From: JBGAPH01 sp046349955
GTDB taxonomy: Bacteria > Planctomycetota > Planctomycetia > Pirellulales > JBGAPH01
Assembly (NCBI GenBank): GCA_046349955.1
Contig: JAXMBI010000028.1
Span: 1 to 64,000, forward strand
Direction of reading: 5' to 3'
Length of the DNA: 64,000 nucleotides
Shown here: positions 48,346-57,980 of the stretch, in pieces
How positions within the stretch are numbered: the stretch's first letter is position 1
Layout of the letters: each line of letters opens with the position of its first letter
Position numbers and translations under genes: made by a program
Notes under the pieces: generated by a model
Databases searched by the model: none
What the model was told of the DNA's origin: nothing
Seen by the model: the letters and a program-made list of their open reading frames with translations, nothing else

Positions 48346-48653
48346 TTGCGGTCCCTCCTGCGGGAACTGTAGCACGTCTGCGGCTTCCGCGCGAACGGCA
48401 GTTCTCATCCGACCCCAGGAGCCGCCGGGAACATTCAGCGACGACCGCGTCGAAATCGCTCCCGCCCGCCTGAAAGCCTGACAGCCCGCGGAGAAGTCTC
48501 TCTCGGCGCATCAGGCAAGTGGCGTGGTGCGGCCTCCGGCATACAATGGGTACGCATGAGGCACGGCCGCGGCCGGCCCTCTTCGGTAGTTCTCGGGGCT
48601 GGCCGCGGCTTTTTTCTCGCCACCGCAAATGAGAGACTCTGCGCCGCTAGCCC
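48346..48653. other. Intergenic region with a promoter-like box and terminator
   Basis: About 300 bases upstream of the 28-residue peptide and downstream of the ychF stop. Besides the promoter expected for the peptide, it holds the hairpin described at 48537-48615. No other ORF is supported. Confidence 0.45.
48537..48615 (+). terminator. GC-rich hairpin with six T residues; possible short transcript
   Basis: The stem GCCGCGGCCGGCCC (48566-48579) pairs with GGGGCTGGCCGCGGC (48595-48609), followed by TTTTTT (48610-48615): a plus-strand intrinsic terminator. A -10-like TACAAT lies only about 20 bases before it (48542-48547), so a very short RNA is conceivable. It might instead end a transcript from the PEP-CTERM gene 470 bases upstream. 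Confidence 0.6.
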
Positions 48654-49682
48654 CTACACGCTGAACTTGATGTTCAGAATATCCCCGTCCCGCACCACGT
48701 AGTCCTTCGGCTCCTGCCGCACCAGGTTGTTGGCCTTGATCTCGCGCTCGCTCCCCAGGCGGATCAGGTCGGCGCAGGTCATCACTTCGGCGCGGATGAA
48801 GCCGCGGGCCAGGTCGCTGTGGATGTTGTCGGCCGCTTCGAGGGCTGTGCCTCCCTTGTGGATCATCCAGGTCCGCACTTCCTTCTCGCCGGCTGTGAAG
48901 TAGAGCATTTGCCCCGAGGCGCCCATGATCGTCCGCAACAGTGAATCGCGGTCGTAGACCTTGAGCCCCATTTCCTCGACGAGCGCGGCGCGTTCGGCCG
49001 CCTCCATCTGGGCGAGCTCGAGCTGCAGCCGCAGCGGCACGGCGACCACCGGGCAATCGGGGGTCGACTTCTCTTCGAAGCGTTCCGGCTTGGCCTCGTC
49101 GTCGTCGACGTTGACCACGATCATCCGCGGCTTCTCCGAGAGCAGCCGGAACGAACGCGTCGCCTTGACCTGGGCGTCGTTCATGTCGGAAGTGCGCATC
49201 GGCTTGCCCCCTTCCATAGCCGCCAGAATCGGCTCGAGGGCCGTGAGCTCGGCCTGCTCCTGATCGCGATTGGGGCGCGGCTTGCGGAGCGAATCGCGCA
49301 GCCGCTCGAGCCGGCCGCCGACGATCTCCATGTCGGCCAGCAGCAGATCTTCTTCGAAGCTCGCCAGGTCGGCCAGCGGATCGGGCCGCGCCACCGCCGA
49401 GGTGACGAGCACCAGGCAGCCTGCCTCGCGAATATGCCCCAGCCGGGCCGGGTTGCCTTCGTGCGTGCGGCTCAGCCCGGGGGTATCGACCAGGTCGAGC
49501 GAGGCCAGCGTGATCTTCTTCGGATGGTACACCTCGCACAGCGCGGCCACGCGCGGCTCAGGCACGGGGGTGGCCGCCGCTTGTTGCGTGTGGGCAAGCG
49601 CCGGATCGGGCCGCACGCCGGTGAGCCACTCGAACAGGGTGCTCTTGCCGGCCCCTTGATAGCCGACCAAACCAATCTTCAT
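48654..49682 (-). CDS. ychF: YchF/OLA1-family P-loop ATPase
   Basis: 342 residues from ATG 49682 (MKIGLVGYQGAGKSTLFEWLTG); the long upstream frame is rejected. G1 GYQGAGKST, G3 DLVDTPGLSRTHEGN, G4-like IVVNVDDDE. A coiled middle (LEEDLLLADMEIVGGRLERL) is typical. The C-terminal TGS-like domain reads LYFTAGEKEVRTWMIHKGGTALEAADNIHSDLARGFIRAEV and KDYVVRDGDILNIKFSV. YchF proteins bind ribosomes and hydrolyse ATP in stress control. Slightly shorter than the usual ~363 residues, mainly in the N-terminal G-domain. Confidence 0.93.
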   Translation of the reverse strand: MKIGLVGYQGAGKSTLFEWLTGVRPDPALAHTQQAAATPVPEPRVAALCEVYHPKKITLASLDLVDTPGLSRTHEGNPARLGHIREAGCLVLVTSAVARPDPLADLASFEEDLLLADMEIVGGRLERLRDSLRKPRPNRDQEQAELTALEPILAAMEGGKPMRTSDMNDAQVKATRSFRLLSEKPRMIVVNVDDDEAKPERFEEKSTPDCPVVAVPLRLQLELAQMEAAERAALVEEMGLKVYDRDSLLRTIMGASGQMLYFTAGEKEVRTWMIHKGGTALEAADNIHSDLARGFIRAEVMTCADLIRLGSEREIKANNLVRQEPKDYVVRDGDILNIKFSV

Positions 49683-49931
49683 GCAACGATCCCGGGCAAG
49701 AAAGAGACGCGAGACGCGAATTACGCGGGGACTATCGCCCCTGCCGGACAAAGGTGGCCAGTGTAGTGAACCGCTCGCCGGCCGTCGATGCCGTGGCGGA
49801 GGAGCCGCCGCCGGCCGCAGTTTGTCGGCCCTGTGCGCCCAGCGTATACTTGGGCTAAGGGCCCGCGTTAGGCGGTGGGCTGCCTGGCGTTTCACCCCGC
49901 TTCCCGAGTTTTCCAGCCGAAGAGCGTCTTT

Positions 49932-50861
49932 ATGGTGCTGTCGCGCGTCACCCTGTCTCGCTTGGCGCTGCTGTTGCTTGCCGCCGGCGGCCAGCTTTCT
50001 CGGGCAGAGGCCGCGGCGCCTGCGGCGGCAGAAGACACGGCCGACTACCTGCGGCTCGAGCGCGACGCCAAGGGGCGGCCGCTCGCGCTCGAAACCGCGA
50101 TCGTGCGGTTCGCCCCCAAGCAGGGCGATGCCAAGGGGCCGACGGTCGACCTGATCGGGGCGGTCCACATCGCCGACAAGCAGTACTTCGACGAGCTCAA
50201 CAAGGAGTTCGAGAACTACGACGTCGTCCTCTACGAGCTCGTCGCGCCCGAAGGCACCCGGATCGCCAAAGGAGGCGGCGGCCGCTCGAGCCACCCGGTG
50301 GCCGCGCTGCAGAACGGCATGAAGAGCGTGCTCGAGCTCGAGCATCAACTGGAGCACGTCGACTACCAGAAGGACAATCTGGTGCATGCCGACATGTCTC
50401 CCGACGACTTCTCCCGCTCGATGAAGAACAAGGGGGAAAGCTTTCTCACGATGTATTTCCGGCTGATGGGCGCCGGCTTGGCCATGCAAAGCGCGGCCGG
50501 TCCGGGCGCGAGCTCCGACGCGGCCATCTTGATGGCCTTGTTCGACAAGGACCGAGCGCTCTCGCTCAAGCGGCTGATGGCCGAGCAGTTCGAGAAGATG
50601 GAAGTCGCCATGAGCGCGCTCGACGGGCCCGAGGGCTCGACGCTGTTGGCGGAGCGCAACAAAATCGCGCTCAAGGGGCTGCAGAAGCAACTCGACGCCG
50701 GCAAACAAAAGATCGCCATCTTCTATGGCGCCGGCCACTTGCCCGACATGGCCCGCAGGCTGGAAACCGAGTTCCAGCTCGAGCCGGAGAGCACCCGCTG
50801 GGTGCGAGCCTGGGACCTGCGCTCGCCGGCGCAGCGCAAGGCGGAGAAGAGCGGGCGTTAG
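49932..50861 (+). CDS. TraB/GumN (TIKI-like) family secreted protein
   Basis: 309 residues from ATG 49932. Signal peptide VTLSRLALLLLAAGGQLSRAEA. The family motifs are in order: LIGAVHIADKQYFDELN (G-x-x-H), YDVVLYELVAPEG (Glu), and near the end IAIFYGAGHLPDMARRLETEF (G-x-G-H). These form the predicted metal-dependent active site of TraB/TIKI proteins. The middle has GMKSVLELEHQLEHVDYQKDNLVHADMS. Enzymatic role in bacteria not proved. Divergent from ychF with about 250 bases between. Confidence 0.85.
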   Translation: MVLSRVTLSRLALLLLAAGGQLSRAEAAAPAAAEDTADYLRLERDAKGRPLALETAIVRFAPKQGDAKGPTVDLIGAVHIADKQYFDELNKEFENYDVVLYELVAPEGTRIAKGGGGRSSHPVAALQNGMKSVLELEHQLEHVDYQKDNLVHADMSPDDFSRSMKNKGESFLTMYFRLMGAGLAMQSAAGPGASSDAAILMALFDKDRALSLKRLMAEQFEKMEVAMSALDGPEGSTLLAERNKIALKGLQKQLDAGKQKIAIFYGAGHLPDMARRLETEFQLEPESTRWVRAWDLRSPAQRKAEKSGR

Positions 50862-51118
50862 CGGGGCGGCCCGAATCCTTCGCGGCCATTCCAGCAATGC
50901 CGTCTCGTCCTGACATTGGACGAGGGAAGTCCAGCTCGGTTTGCCGCGACACGCCATTTGCCTAGCCTGCGCGGTTTCCTTGTTTTGCGTTCCCGGCGTG
51001 GTTGCCGTTGGCATTGCGCGATCCTCCCGCGCGTCCAGCTTTACTCATCCCGCGCGATCGGGGGAACCGATAATGTGAGTCGAGCGCCTTGTCGTCTCCT
51101 CACCGCGGAAGCGCACGG

Positions 51119-52381
51119 ATGCACGTTGTCTACCTGTCGCTCGAAAAGCCCACGCTCAACCGGTCGGCGGCTTTGCAGTCGCTGCACACGATTCGCGGGC
51201 TTGTTTCGGCCGGGGCCCGCGTGACGTTTGCCTCGCCCTGGCCCGTGCGGCGGGTCTTGGCCACACTTCAGGCAATGACCGGTCAGCCGCTTCCCTCCGG
51301 CGTGGACGTTCACAGTGTGGGGCCAGGCCCGGATTTGCCGGTGCTCGTCAAACTCTGGCCGGCGCAGGTCTGGAAAGGGATTGCCGCGCGGCTCAATCGA
51401 CTGGCGCGCGAGATCGGCCAGGCCGAGCCCGACGCGGTGGCCTATACGCGCTGCCGTCGCATCGCGGCCAACTATCCACGGCAGTCGGCCCCTCCCTTGC
51501 TGTTCGAATACCACGAGCCGCAATCTCTCACACAGGCGACGGCCGACGAAGCCGCGGTGGGTTGGCGCTTGCCGGCGATCGAGGCGGAAGAGCGGCGTGC
51601 GGTGCGGAACGCAGCCGGCCTCGTGACCGTCAGCCAGGCGCACTACGACGAGGCGCCCGCGCTGTATGGCTATCAAGGTCCGCGGTGGATGATTCCCAAC
51701 GCAGTCGACCTGGAGCTTTTCGCCGCCGCCGCCGAGGCGCGGCGCCCGCAACCGGGCAAGTTCGTATACATGGGGGGCCTCGATCGCTGGAAGGGACTCG
51801 AGCTGGCGCTGGCCGCCGTGGCCAAGGTGCCCCAAGCGCGGCTGAGCATCATCGGCGGGATCGTTGGCAGCGACGCCTGGAACCATTTGCTGCAGCTCTC
51901 GCAACGCTTGGAGCTGGGCGATCGGGTGCAGTTTCATGGTCCCGTGCCGCAGCCGGGATTGCACTCGCACTTGGCAGCGGCCACGGCCGGCTTGCTTCCG
52001 CTTTCCGGCAGCTACACGTTGGCCGCTCGCTACAACTGCCCGCTCAAGCTGCTCGAATATATGGCGGCCGGGCTGCCGGTGGTTGCCTCCGACTTGCCGA
52101 GCGTGCGCGAACTCGTGACACACGATCGCGAAGCCCTGTTGACATCCGACGGCGACGTGACGGCGTTGGCCGGCGCACTCGAGCGACTCTGCGCCGACAG
52201 CGAGCTCGGCGCTCGGCTGGGCGCCGCGGCGCGGCTGGCCGCAGAGAAGCACACCTGGTTGCTGCGTGGTCAGCAGATCCTGGCCGCCTGCGCCGAAGTT
52301 CGCGAGCGCGGCCGCCGCGCGGCGACGCTCCCGTTTCCTGCTCCCAACAGCACCGACGCCGCCTGGCGACAGGCAGCCTAA
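51119..52381 (+). CDS. Glycosyltransferase family 4-like protein
   Basis: 420 residues. GT-B fold: N-terminal half MHVVYLSLEKPTLNRSAALQSLHTIRGLVSAGARVTF, ending at SQAHYDEAPALYGYQGPRWMIPNAVDLELF; C-terminal half GKFVYMGGLDRWKGLELALAAVAKV, RVQFHGPVPQPGLHSHLAAATAGLLPL, then the donor-binding YNCPLKLLEYMAAGLPVVASDLPSVRELV (E-x7-E region altered: K-L-L-E-Y-M-A-A-G-L-P-V-V). Acts on an unknown acceptor. It is followed 27 bases later by a second GT4 gene; both probably serve one cell-surface glycan. Confidence 0.9.
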   Translation: MHVVYLSLEKPTLNRSAALQSLHTIRGLVSAGARVTFASPWPVRRVLATLQAMTGQPLPSGVDVHSVGPGPDLPVLVKLWPAQVWKGIAARLNRLAREIGQAEPDAVAYTRCRRIAANYPRQSAPPLLFEYHEPQSLTQATADEAAVGWRLPAIEAEERRAVRNAAGLVTVSQAHYDEAPALYGYQGPRWMIPNAVDLELFAAAAEARRPQPGKFVYMGGLDRWKGLELALAAVAKVPQARLSIIGGIVGSDAWNHLLQLSQRLELGDRVQFHGPVPQPGLHSHLAAATAGLLPLSGSYTLAARYNCPLKLLEYMAAGLPVVASDLPSVRELVTHDREALLTSDGDVTALAGALERLCADSELGARLGAAARLAAEKHTWLLRGQQILAACAEVRERGRRAATLPFPAPNSTDAAWRQAA

Positions 52382-52408
52382 CCCTTGGGAGAGGATAAGC
52401 GGCAACCG

Positions 52409-53641
52409 ATGACGGGCGGACGTCGTCAATTCGCGCGACCCGAGGCGCCGAGTTCGGCGCCCGGCGTTGCTGCGCGCGAGGCGGTTGGCCGGCGGCTGCG
52501 GATCGCGCTCGTCTCGACTTCGCGCGTGTGGGGAGGCGCCGAAGAGCAATTGCGGCTGTTGGTCGAAGGCCTTTCCGCCCGCGGCCACGATTGCCTGGTG
52601 CTCTGCAAGAGCCGTTCGCCGGTCGAGCAGCGGCTCGAGGCCGACGGCTTTGCCACCGATCGGGTCATGGCGGCGCGCGAGAGCAAGCTCAGTCCGTTGT
52701 CCTGGCTGCGAATGCGAACCGCGATTCGCAACTACTCCCCGGACATCCTCCTGCTCAACGATTCGGCGTCGATCCTGTGCGCCCGTTTCTCCGGCGCCTG
52801 GCGGCTTGCCGGGGCAACGGTTCACGTCCGCCATACCTGCTTCCCGATGCGGCACCCTTGGCTCTACGACCGCGTTTGCCGCGCTATTGTGTGTGTCACG
52901 GCCGAGACCGCGCGGATCTGCCTGGAAGGGGGGCTGCCGGCGGAAAAGCTGTTCGTCATCCACCCGGGCAGCGACCCGGCACGCTTGAACGCGGGGGACC
53001 GCGCGCGCGGCCGGGCAAGTCTGTCGCTTGCGCCCGAGGAGCCGCTGCTGCTCACGATCGCCGCGCTGGTGGATTGCAAAGGGCACGAAACGCTGCTGCA
53101 AACGCTGCCAGGCCTCATCGCCGCTCATCCAACCCTGCGACTAGCGCTGGCTGGCGAGGGACCGCTTCGACCCCAACTCGAGCGGCTGGCCAAGGGCCTC
53201 GGCATTGCGGCGCAGGTGCAATTCCTCGGCTTCCGCGACGACATTCCCGATCTCTTGCAAGCCGCCGACCTGTGCGTCATTCCTTCGCATCTCGAAGGGA
53301 TCTGCTCGACGCTCATCGAGGCGATGCTGGCGGGCCGGCCGCTCGTGACGACCTTGGCCGGCGGCATGGCCGAAGTAGCCGCGCCGCCGGGTTTTCCGCC
53401 CATGGCCTGGACGGTCCCGCCCGGCGATTCCGCCGCTCTCGCGGCAGCTCTCCAAACGGCCCTAGACCAACCGGCCGAGCGCGAGCTCCGGGCCGCCCGT
53501 GCCCGCGACTACGCCCTGGCCAGCTTCACGCCGGAGCGCACGCTCGATGGCTTCGAGCAGCTCTTCTTCTCGCTCGCGCCGACCGCAGTTCGCCTGCCCC
53601 GGGGCGGGCATGTTGATGTCCCGCGCCGCGCGGCAGGGTAG
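52409..53641 (+). CDS. Glycosyltransferase family 4 protein
   Basis: About 410 residues from ATG 52409 (MTGGRRQFARPE); a TTG at 52385 in the same frame is less likely. N-terminal acceptor half: LRIALVSTSRVWGGAEEQLRLLVEGLSARGH; C-terminal half: LLTIAALVDCKGHETLLQTLPGLI, VQFLGFRDDIPDLLQAADLCVIPSHLEGICSTLIEAMLAGRPLVTT. The E-G-x-x-x-x-x-x-E donor signature is intact. It forms a pair with the preceding GT4. The tail (RLPRGGHVDVPRRAAG) is unlike the family and may be read-through. Confidence 0.92.
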   Translation: MTGGRRQFARPEAPSSAPGVAAREAVGRRLRIALVSTSRVWGGAEEQLRLLVEGLSARGHDCLVLCKSRSPVEQRLEADGFATDRVMAARESKLSPLSWLRMRTAIRNYSPDILLLNDSASILCARFSGAWRLAGATVHVRHTCFPMRHPWLYDRVCRAIVCVTAETARICLEGGLPAEKLFVIHPGSDPARLNAGDRARGRASLSLAPEEPLLLTIAALVDCKGHETLLQTLPGLIAAHPTLRLALAGEGPLRPQLERLAKGLGIAAQVQFLGFRDDIPDLLQAADLCVIPSHLEGICSTLIEAMLAGRPLVTTLAGGMAEVAAPPGFPPMAWTVPPGDSAALAAALQTALDQPAERELRAARARDYALASFTPERTLDGFEQLFFSLAPTAVRLPRGGHVDVPRRAAG

Positions 53642-53665
53642 GGCGGACCTGGCCTGCTGCCAAGC

Positions 53666-54724
53666 TTACCGCGCCGCCATCGCGTGAATCGCCTCGCGAT
53701 TCACCGGTTGGACCACGCCCCGTTCGCACACGATCGCGCGGATCAACCGCGCCGGCGTTACGTCGAACGCCGGATTGTAGACCGCCACGCCCTCGGGGGC
53801 CGTGCGGCGGCCGAATGAGTCGGTGATCTCGGCGGCGGGGCGCTGCTCGATGGGGATCGAGTCTCCCGATTCGAGCGCGAGATCGAACGTGCTCGTGGGC
53901 GCCGCGATATAGAAGGGAATGTTGTGCGCCGCAGCCAAGACGGCCACCGAATAGGTGCCGATCTTGTTGGCGGTGTCGCCGTTGGCGGCAATGCGGTCGG
54001 CTCCTGTGACGACCGCCTGCACGCGCCCCTCGCGCATTACCTGGGCGGCCATGGAATCGCAGATGAGCGTGGCGTCGATTCCCCGTTGCACGAGCTCCCA
54101 GGCGGTCAGCCGGGCCCCTTGCAGCAGGGGCCGCGTTTCGTCGACGAACACCTTGGGGCGCTTGCCTTGCTCGTGGGCCTGAAAGATCACCGCCAGAGCA
54201 GTGCCGTAGTCGGCGGTCGCCAGCCCCCCGGCGTTGCAGTGCGTGAGGACCCCCGCGTCTGCCAGGAGTTCGGCGCTGAAGCGGCCGATGGCGCGGCAGG
54301 CCTGCCGGTCTTCTTCCTCGATAGCGCGGGCTTCGGCCAACAGCGCCGCCAACAGATCGGGGGGCGAGGCGTCCGGGCGTGCGGCGGCGACCCTCTGCAA
54401 GCGATCGAGGGCCCAAAACAGGTTTACGGCCGTGGGCCGGCTGCCGGCAAGGTAGGCGGTCACTTCGTCGAGCCGCGCCTGAAAACTACGGCGATCCTGC
54501 CCGACGTGCTTTTGCAGGTCGACACACACCCCATACGCCGCGGCGATGCCAATGGCCGGGGCGCCGCGCACCCGCAAGGAGCGAATGGCCTCCCACACGA
54601 CCTCTACATGCCGGCACTCGAGTTCGACGAGTTGGCCAGGCAGAAGTGTTTGATCGATCAGCGACAGGTAACCAGGCAGGCCGCTGGGGCCCTCGGCCCG
54701 CCAGCGGAGCGTAGGTTGGTTCAA
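53666..54724 (-). CDS. mtnA: S-methyl-5-thioribose-1-phosphate isomerase
   Basis: 352 residues; isomerises methylthioribose 1-phosphate to the ribulose form in methionine salvage. Markers: IRSLRVRGAPAIGIAAAYG, active-site Cys in VLTHCNAGGLATADYGTALAV, ETRPLLQGARLTAWEL, catalytic Asp in VVTGADRIAANGDTANKIGTY and NIPFYIAAPTSTFDL. Start codon TTG at 54724. Other methionine-salvage genes are not adjacent. Convergent with the GT4 pair, 24 bases between stops. Confidence 0.95.
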   Translation of the reverse strand: MNQPTLRWRAEGPSGLPGYLSLIDQTLLPGQLVELECRHVEVVWEAIRSLRVRGAPAIGIAAAYGVCVDLQKHVGQDRRSFQARLDEVTAYLAGSRPTAVNLFWALDRLQRVAAARPDASPPDLLAALLAEARAIEEEDRQACRAIGRFSAELLADAGVLTHCNAGGLATADYGTALAVIFQAHEQGKRPKVFVDETRPLLQGARLTAWELVQRGIDATLICDSMAAQVMREGRVQAVVTGADRIAANGDTANKIGTYSVAVLAAAHNIPFYIAAPTSTFDLALESGDSIPIEQRPAAEITDSFGRRTAPEGVAVYNPAFDVTPARLIRAIVCERGVVQPVNREAIHAMAAR

Positions 54725-54845
54725 GGAAGGAGTCCTTCGACGAGAGACGAAGACGGCACTGCCCAGATCGTATCATTCGCCATCGAGGTTGGCATCCGCC
54801 CGGCACATGGTCGACCTGAGGGCGGTTCGCGCCTGGGCCGGGCTG

Positions 54846-55814
54846 CTAGCTCGGCACGAACGCCCGCTTGAGCGCGTTGCACACCTGGTCCACCGCCGCC
54901 CGCGTCGTGGGAGTGCCGGCGAGAGCCGTGAGCAGCACGACGTCGTGGATCGCGCCCAGATAGCGCACTGCGGTCACGCGCACGCCTGCTGCGCTGAGCT
55001 TGCGGGCATAGGCTTCGCCTTCGTCGCGGAGCACGTCGAACTCGGCGGTGGCGATGAACGCGGGGGGCAGATTGCGAAGCTGCTCGCCGGTCGCCTGTAG
55101 GGGCGAGGCGGTGGGCGCGCGGCGGGCCGCGGCGTCCGGCAGATAGTGGTCCCAGAACCAGCGCATGGCCTCGCGGGTGAGCCAGGGGCCGTCGGCGAAG
55201 TCCTCGTAAGAGGCGGTATCGAACGCGGCGTCGGTCACTGGGTAGAACAGCGCCTGCAGGGCCAGCTTGGGCCCGCCGCGCTCCTTGGCCAAGAGGGCTA
55301 CGGCGGCCGCCAGGTTGCCGCCGGCGCTGTCTCCGGCCACGGCGAGGCGCGAGCTGTCGATCGCGAGCGACCTGACATGCTCGGCGATCCACTGTGTGGC
55401 CGCATAGCACTCTTCGAGCGCCGTGGGATAGCGGGCTTCCGGCGAGCGCGAGTAGTTGACGAAGACCACCGCGGCCTCGGCGCCCTGGGCGATTTCGCGC
55501 ACCAAGCGGTCGTGGGTCACGGCGTCCCCCAACACCCAGCCGCCCCCGTGGAAATACATGACCCCGGGGATCGACCCGCGCATCCCCTGCGGCCGCACGA
55601 TGTGCACGCTCACGTTGCCCGCCGGGCCACAGGGGAGTTCGCGATCTTCGACGTCGGCCGGAATGCGGGCGACTTCGCCCGTTTGGGCCTGCCGTAACAA
55701 CATTCGTGCCTTGTCGATTGGCAACTGATTGACCGGCGGGACCCCGTCGGCCGCCAGCTTCTCGAGGAAGGCGCGCGTGGTGGGTTCGATGCCTGGGGGC
55801 AAGGGGTTGGACAT
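54846..55814 (-). CDS. Alpha/beta hydrolase (HSL-type esterase/lipase)
   Basis: About 322 residues from ATG 55814 (MSNPLPPGIEPTTRAFL). Hormone-sensitive-lipase family: oxyanion motif MYFHGGGWVLGD, nucleophile Ser in VAGDSAGGNLAAAVAL, acid in TAEFDVLRDEGEAYARKL, His in YLGAIHDVVLL. No signal peptide, so cytoplasmic. It hydrolyses short-chain esters in known members; natural substrate unknown. Divergent from phoD with 147 bases between starts. Confidence 0.92.
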   Translation of the reverse strand: MSNPLPPGIEPTTRAFLEKLAADGVPPVNQLPIDKARMLLRQAQTGEVARIPADVEDRELPCGPAGNVSVHIVRPQGMRGSIPGVMYFHGGGWVLGDAVTHDRLVREIAQGAEAAVVFVNYSRSPEARYPTALEECYAATQWIAEHVRSLAIDSSRLAVAGDSAGGNLAAAVALLAKERGGPKLALQALFYPVTDAAFDTASYEDFADGPWLTREAMRWFWDHYLPDAAARRAPTASPLQATGEQLRNLPPAFIATAEFDVLRDEGEAYARKLSAAGVRVTAVRYLGAIHDVVLLTALAGTPTTRAAVDQVCNALKRAFVPS

Positions 55815-55961
55815 GGTCGAAGCGCCCTTTCTAGCGAACGCGCGCGGCGACAACGGAGCGCCGCCCGATTCACGGGAATCTCATTTGAAGTTTGCCGCGG
55901 GCGCAAGTAGTTTGAGAGCCGCCTACCCAGCGCTCTCCTTCCCACCTTGCGAGCCGCACCA

Positions 55962-57557
55962 ATGCTGGACCTCGACCGATTCTACCGCACCGCGCGTGAC
56001 GAAGGGCGGGTCAGCCGCCGGCTGTTCCTGGGCTACGCCGCCGCGCTCTCCAGCGTGCCTGCGTTGGCGCAGCAAGTGTCGGGCCGCACGCTCCGCAAGG
56101 TTTCGTTCTCCACCGATCCGTTCTCGGCCGGCGTCGCCTCGGGAGATCCCACGGATACGGGCGTTGTGCTATGGACGCGGCTCGCGCCACGGCCGTTCGA
56201 GCCGGGTGGGGGCGTGCCGGCTGAAAACATCGAAGTGGAGTGGGAACTGTTCGCCGATGCCGAGTTGACCGAGCCGGTGCGGCGCGGCACAGCGATCGCC
56301 ACGCCGCAACTCGGCCATTCCGTTCACGTCGAGCTGGAAGGGCTCCAGCCTTCGCGCTGGTACTGGTATCGCTTTCGCGCCGGCGACGCCGAGAGCCGCG
56401 TCGGCCGTACGCGCACGATGCCGAGCGCCTTGGCCGTTCCTAAGGAGCTCAAGTTCGCCTTCGCCTCGTGCCAGCACTACGAGAGCGGGCTCTACACCGC
56501 GTACGAACACATGGTCCGAGACGGCCTCGACCTGGTGTTCCACTTGGGCGACTACATCTACGAGGGAGCGGCCGCGGAAGGCCAGATCCGCAAACACCTG
56601 GGGAAAGAGCTCAAGTCGCTCGACGACTACCGGATTCGCCACGCGCTTTACAAGTCGGACCCGCACCTGCAGGCGATGCACGCGGAGTGTCCCTGGGTGG
56701 TGACCTGGGACGATCACGAGTTCGACAACAATTGCGCGGGCGACATCTCCGAGGAGAAAAACGTCGCCCCGGCCGACTTTCTTGCCCGCCGGGCCAACGC
56801 CTATCAGGCCTACTATGAAATGATGCCGCTGCGGCGCACCGCGCTGCCTCGTGGAGCCGACATGCGGCTCTACCGCACCGTGTCGTTCGGCCGCTTGGCG
56901 GCGTTTCAGGTGCTCGATACCCGCCAGTATCGCACCGATCAGCCGAACGACGACAACGAGAGCCCGCTCAACGAGGCGGCTCTGAACCCCAACAATTCGT
57001 TGCTCGGCCGCCGTCAGGCCGCCTGGCTGCAAGCGTCGCTGCTCGAATCGACCGCCACCTGGAACGTGCTGGCCCAGCAGGTGATGATGGGGCTCGTAGG
57101 CTTTCGGCCGAAGGACAAGACCGAGCTGCACTACTCGATGGACCAGTGGCCCGGCGCCGCCCATGAACGCGGCAAGCTGCTCGAATTCCTCCGCGATCGC
57201 CGAGTGCCCAACCCCGTGGTGCTCACCGGCGACATTCACTCGAACTGGGTGAACGATCTGCGGGTTGATGATCGCCAGCCCGACACGCCGATCGTGGCGG
57301 CCGAGTTCGTCGGCACGTCGCTCACCTCGGGAGGCAACGGCTCGCAGCGGTTCGACGGACTCGAGGACTGCCTGGCCAGCAACCCCGGCGTCCGGTTTGG
57401 CAACGCCGAGCGGGGCTACGTGCGCTGCACGGTGACGCCCGACGCTTGGCGGAGCGACTACCAAGTGTTCGAGGAGATCGAGAAGCCGGGAGGCGCGGCG
57501 GTCACCCGCGCGTCGTTCGTGGTCGAAGAGGGAGCGCGCGGCGTAAAGACGGCCTAG
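55962..57557 (+). CDS. phoD: Tat-exported alkaline phosphatase D
   Basis: About 531 residues from ATG 55962. Twin-arginine signal VSRRLFLGYAAALSSVPALAQ. N-terminal Ig-like PhoD domain (FSAGVASGDPTDTGVVLWTRLAP), then the metallophosphatase core: FAFASCQHYESGLYTAYEHM, DLVFHLGDYIYEG, VVTWDDHEFDNNCAGD, VLDTRQYRTDQPNDD, NVLAQQVMMGL, VVLTGDIHSNWVNDL and FVGTSLTSGG. These hold the Ca/Fe ligands. Hydrolyses phosphomono- and diesters. The stop codon lies at the edge of a dispersed repeat. Confidence 0.95.
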   Translation: MLDLDRFYRTARDEGRVSRRLFLGYAAALSSVPALAQQVSGRTLRKVSFSTDPFSAGVASGDPTDTGVVLWTRLAPRPFEPGGGVPAENIEVEWELFADAELTEPVRRGTAIATPQLGHSVHVELEGLQPSRWYWYRFRAGDAESRVGRTRTMPSALAVPKELKFAFASCQHYESGLYTAYEHMVRDGLDLVFHLGDYIYEGAAAEGQIRKHLGKELKSLDDYRIRHALYKSDPHLQAMHAECPWVVTWDDHEFDNNCAGDISEEKNVAPADFLARRANAYQAYYEMMPLRRTALPRGADMRLYRTVSFGRLAAFQVLDTRQYRTDQPNDDNESPLNEAALNPNNSLLGRRQAAWLQASLLESTATWNVLAQQVMMGLVGFRPKDKTELHYSMDQWPGAAHERGKLLEFLRDRRVPNPVVLTGDIHSNWVNDLRVDDRQPDTPIVAAEFVGTSLTSGGNGSQRFDGLEDCLASNPGVRFGNAERGYVRCTVTPDAWRSDYQVFEEIEKPGGAAVTRASFVVEEGARGVKTA

Positions 57558-57564
57558 CGCTGCG

Positions 57565-57933
57565 TCACAGCTTGTTGGTCGGGTTGTGCCCCACTAGGCG
57601 CGCAGCGCAAGCAAGGGACGGGAGCGCCCGGCGGGCGCGCTGGCAACAAATGCTGCCCGGCCCGCGCAGGGGTCCGCGAGGCTGAAGCCCCGGAGGGGCG
57701 ACCGAAAATAGCCCAGGGCAAGGACGGCGCCAGCCGGACGCAGGGTTACGTCAAACCGGAACGCGAAGAGCCCCGGAGGGGCGAAAGAAATCCGGCTTGA
57801 TGTGCCACGCTGGTGTTCGCGAGCAGCTCGCGACGCATCTCTTCTGTCGCCCTTACAGGGCTCTCTCGTTCGTTTCTGTTCAACCCAGGGCTGCGGTCAG
57901 CTATTGCTGCCCTTGCCCTTATAGTTGTTTCTT
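57565..57933. repeat. Family C element copy 2, left portion split by the IS110 element
   Basis: 57565-57590 is the inverted counterpart of 46510-46535 (GCTGCGTCACAGCTTGTT); 57594-57615 repeats the GCGCAGCGCAAGCAAGGGACG phrase also seen near 46040 and 63610. From 57679 the family C arm begins (GAAGCCCCGGAGGGGCGACC), runs through the family centre (CCCAGGGCTGCGGTCAGCT at 57887-57905) and stops matching around 57930; the missing right arm GACGCCCCTCCGGGGCTGAA resumes at 59565. Confidence 0.75.
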
Positions 57934-57980
57934 TGCCCGCAGGACTCAGCACGACGGGCTGCTCGGCCCTTCGCGGGCCT

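Noticed and set aside
49683..51014. N-terminal extension of the ychF frame
   Set aside because: The P-loop GTPase start at 49682 is unmistakable, and the extension overlaps the TraB-like gene antisense.
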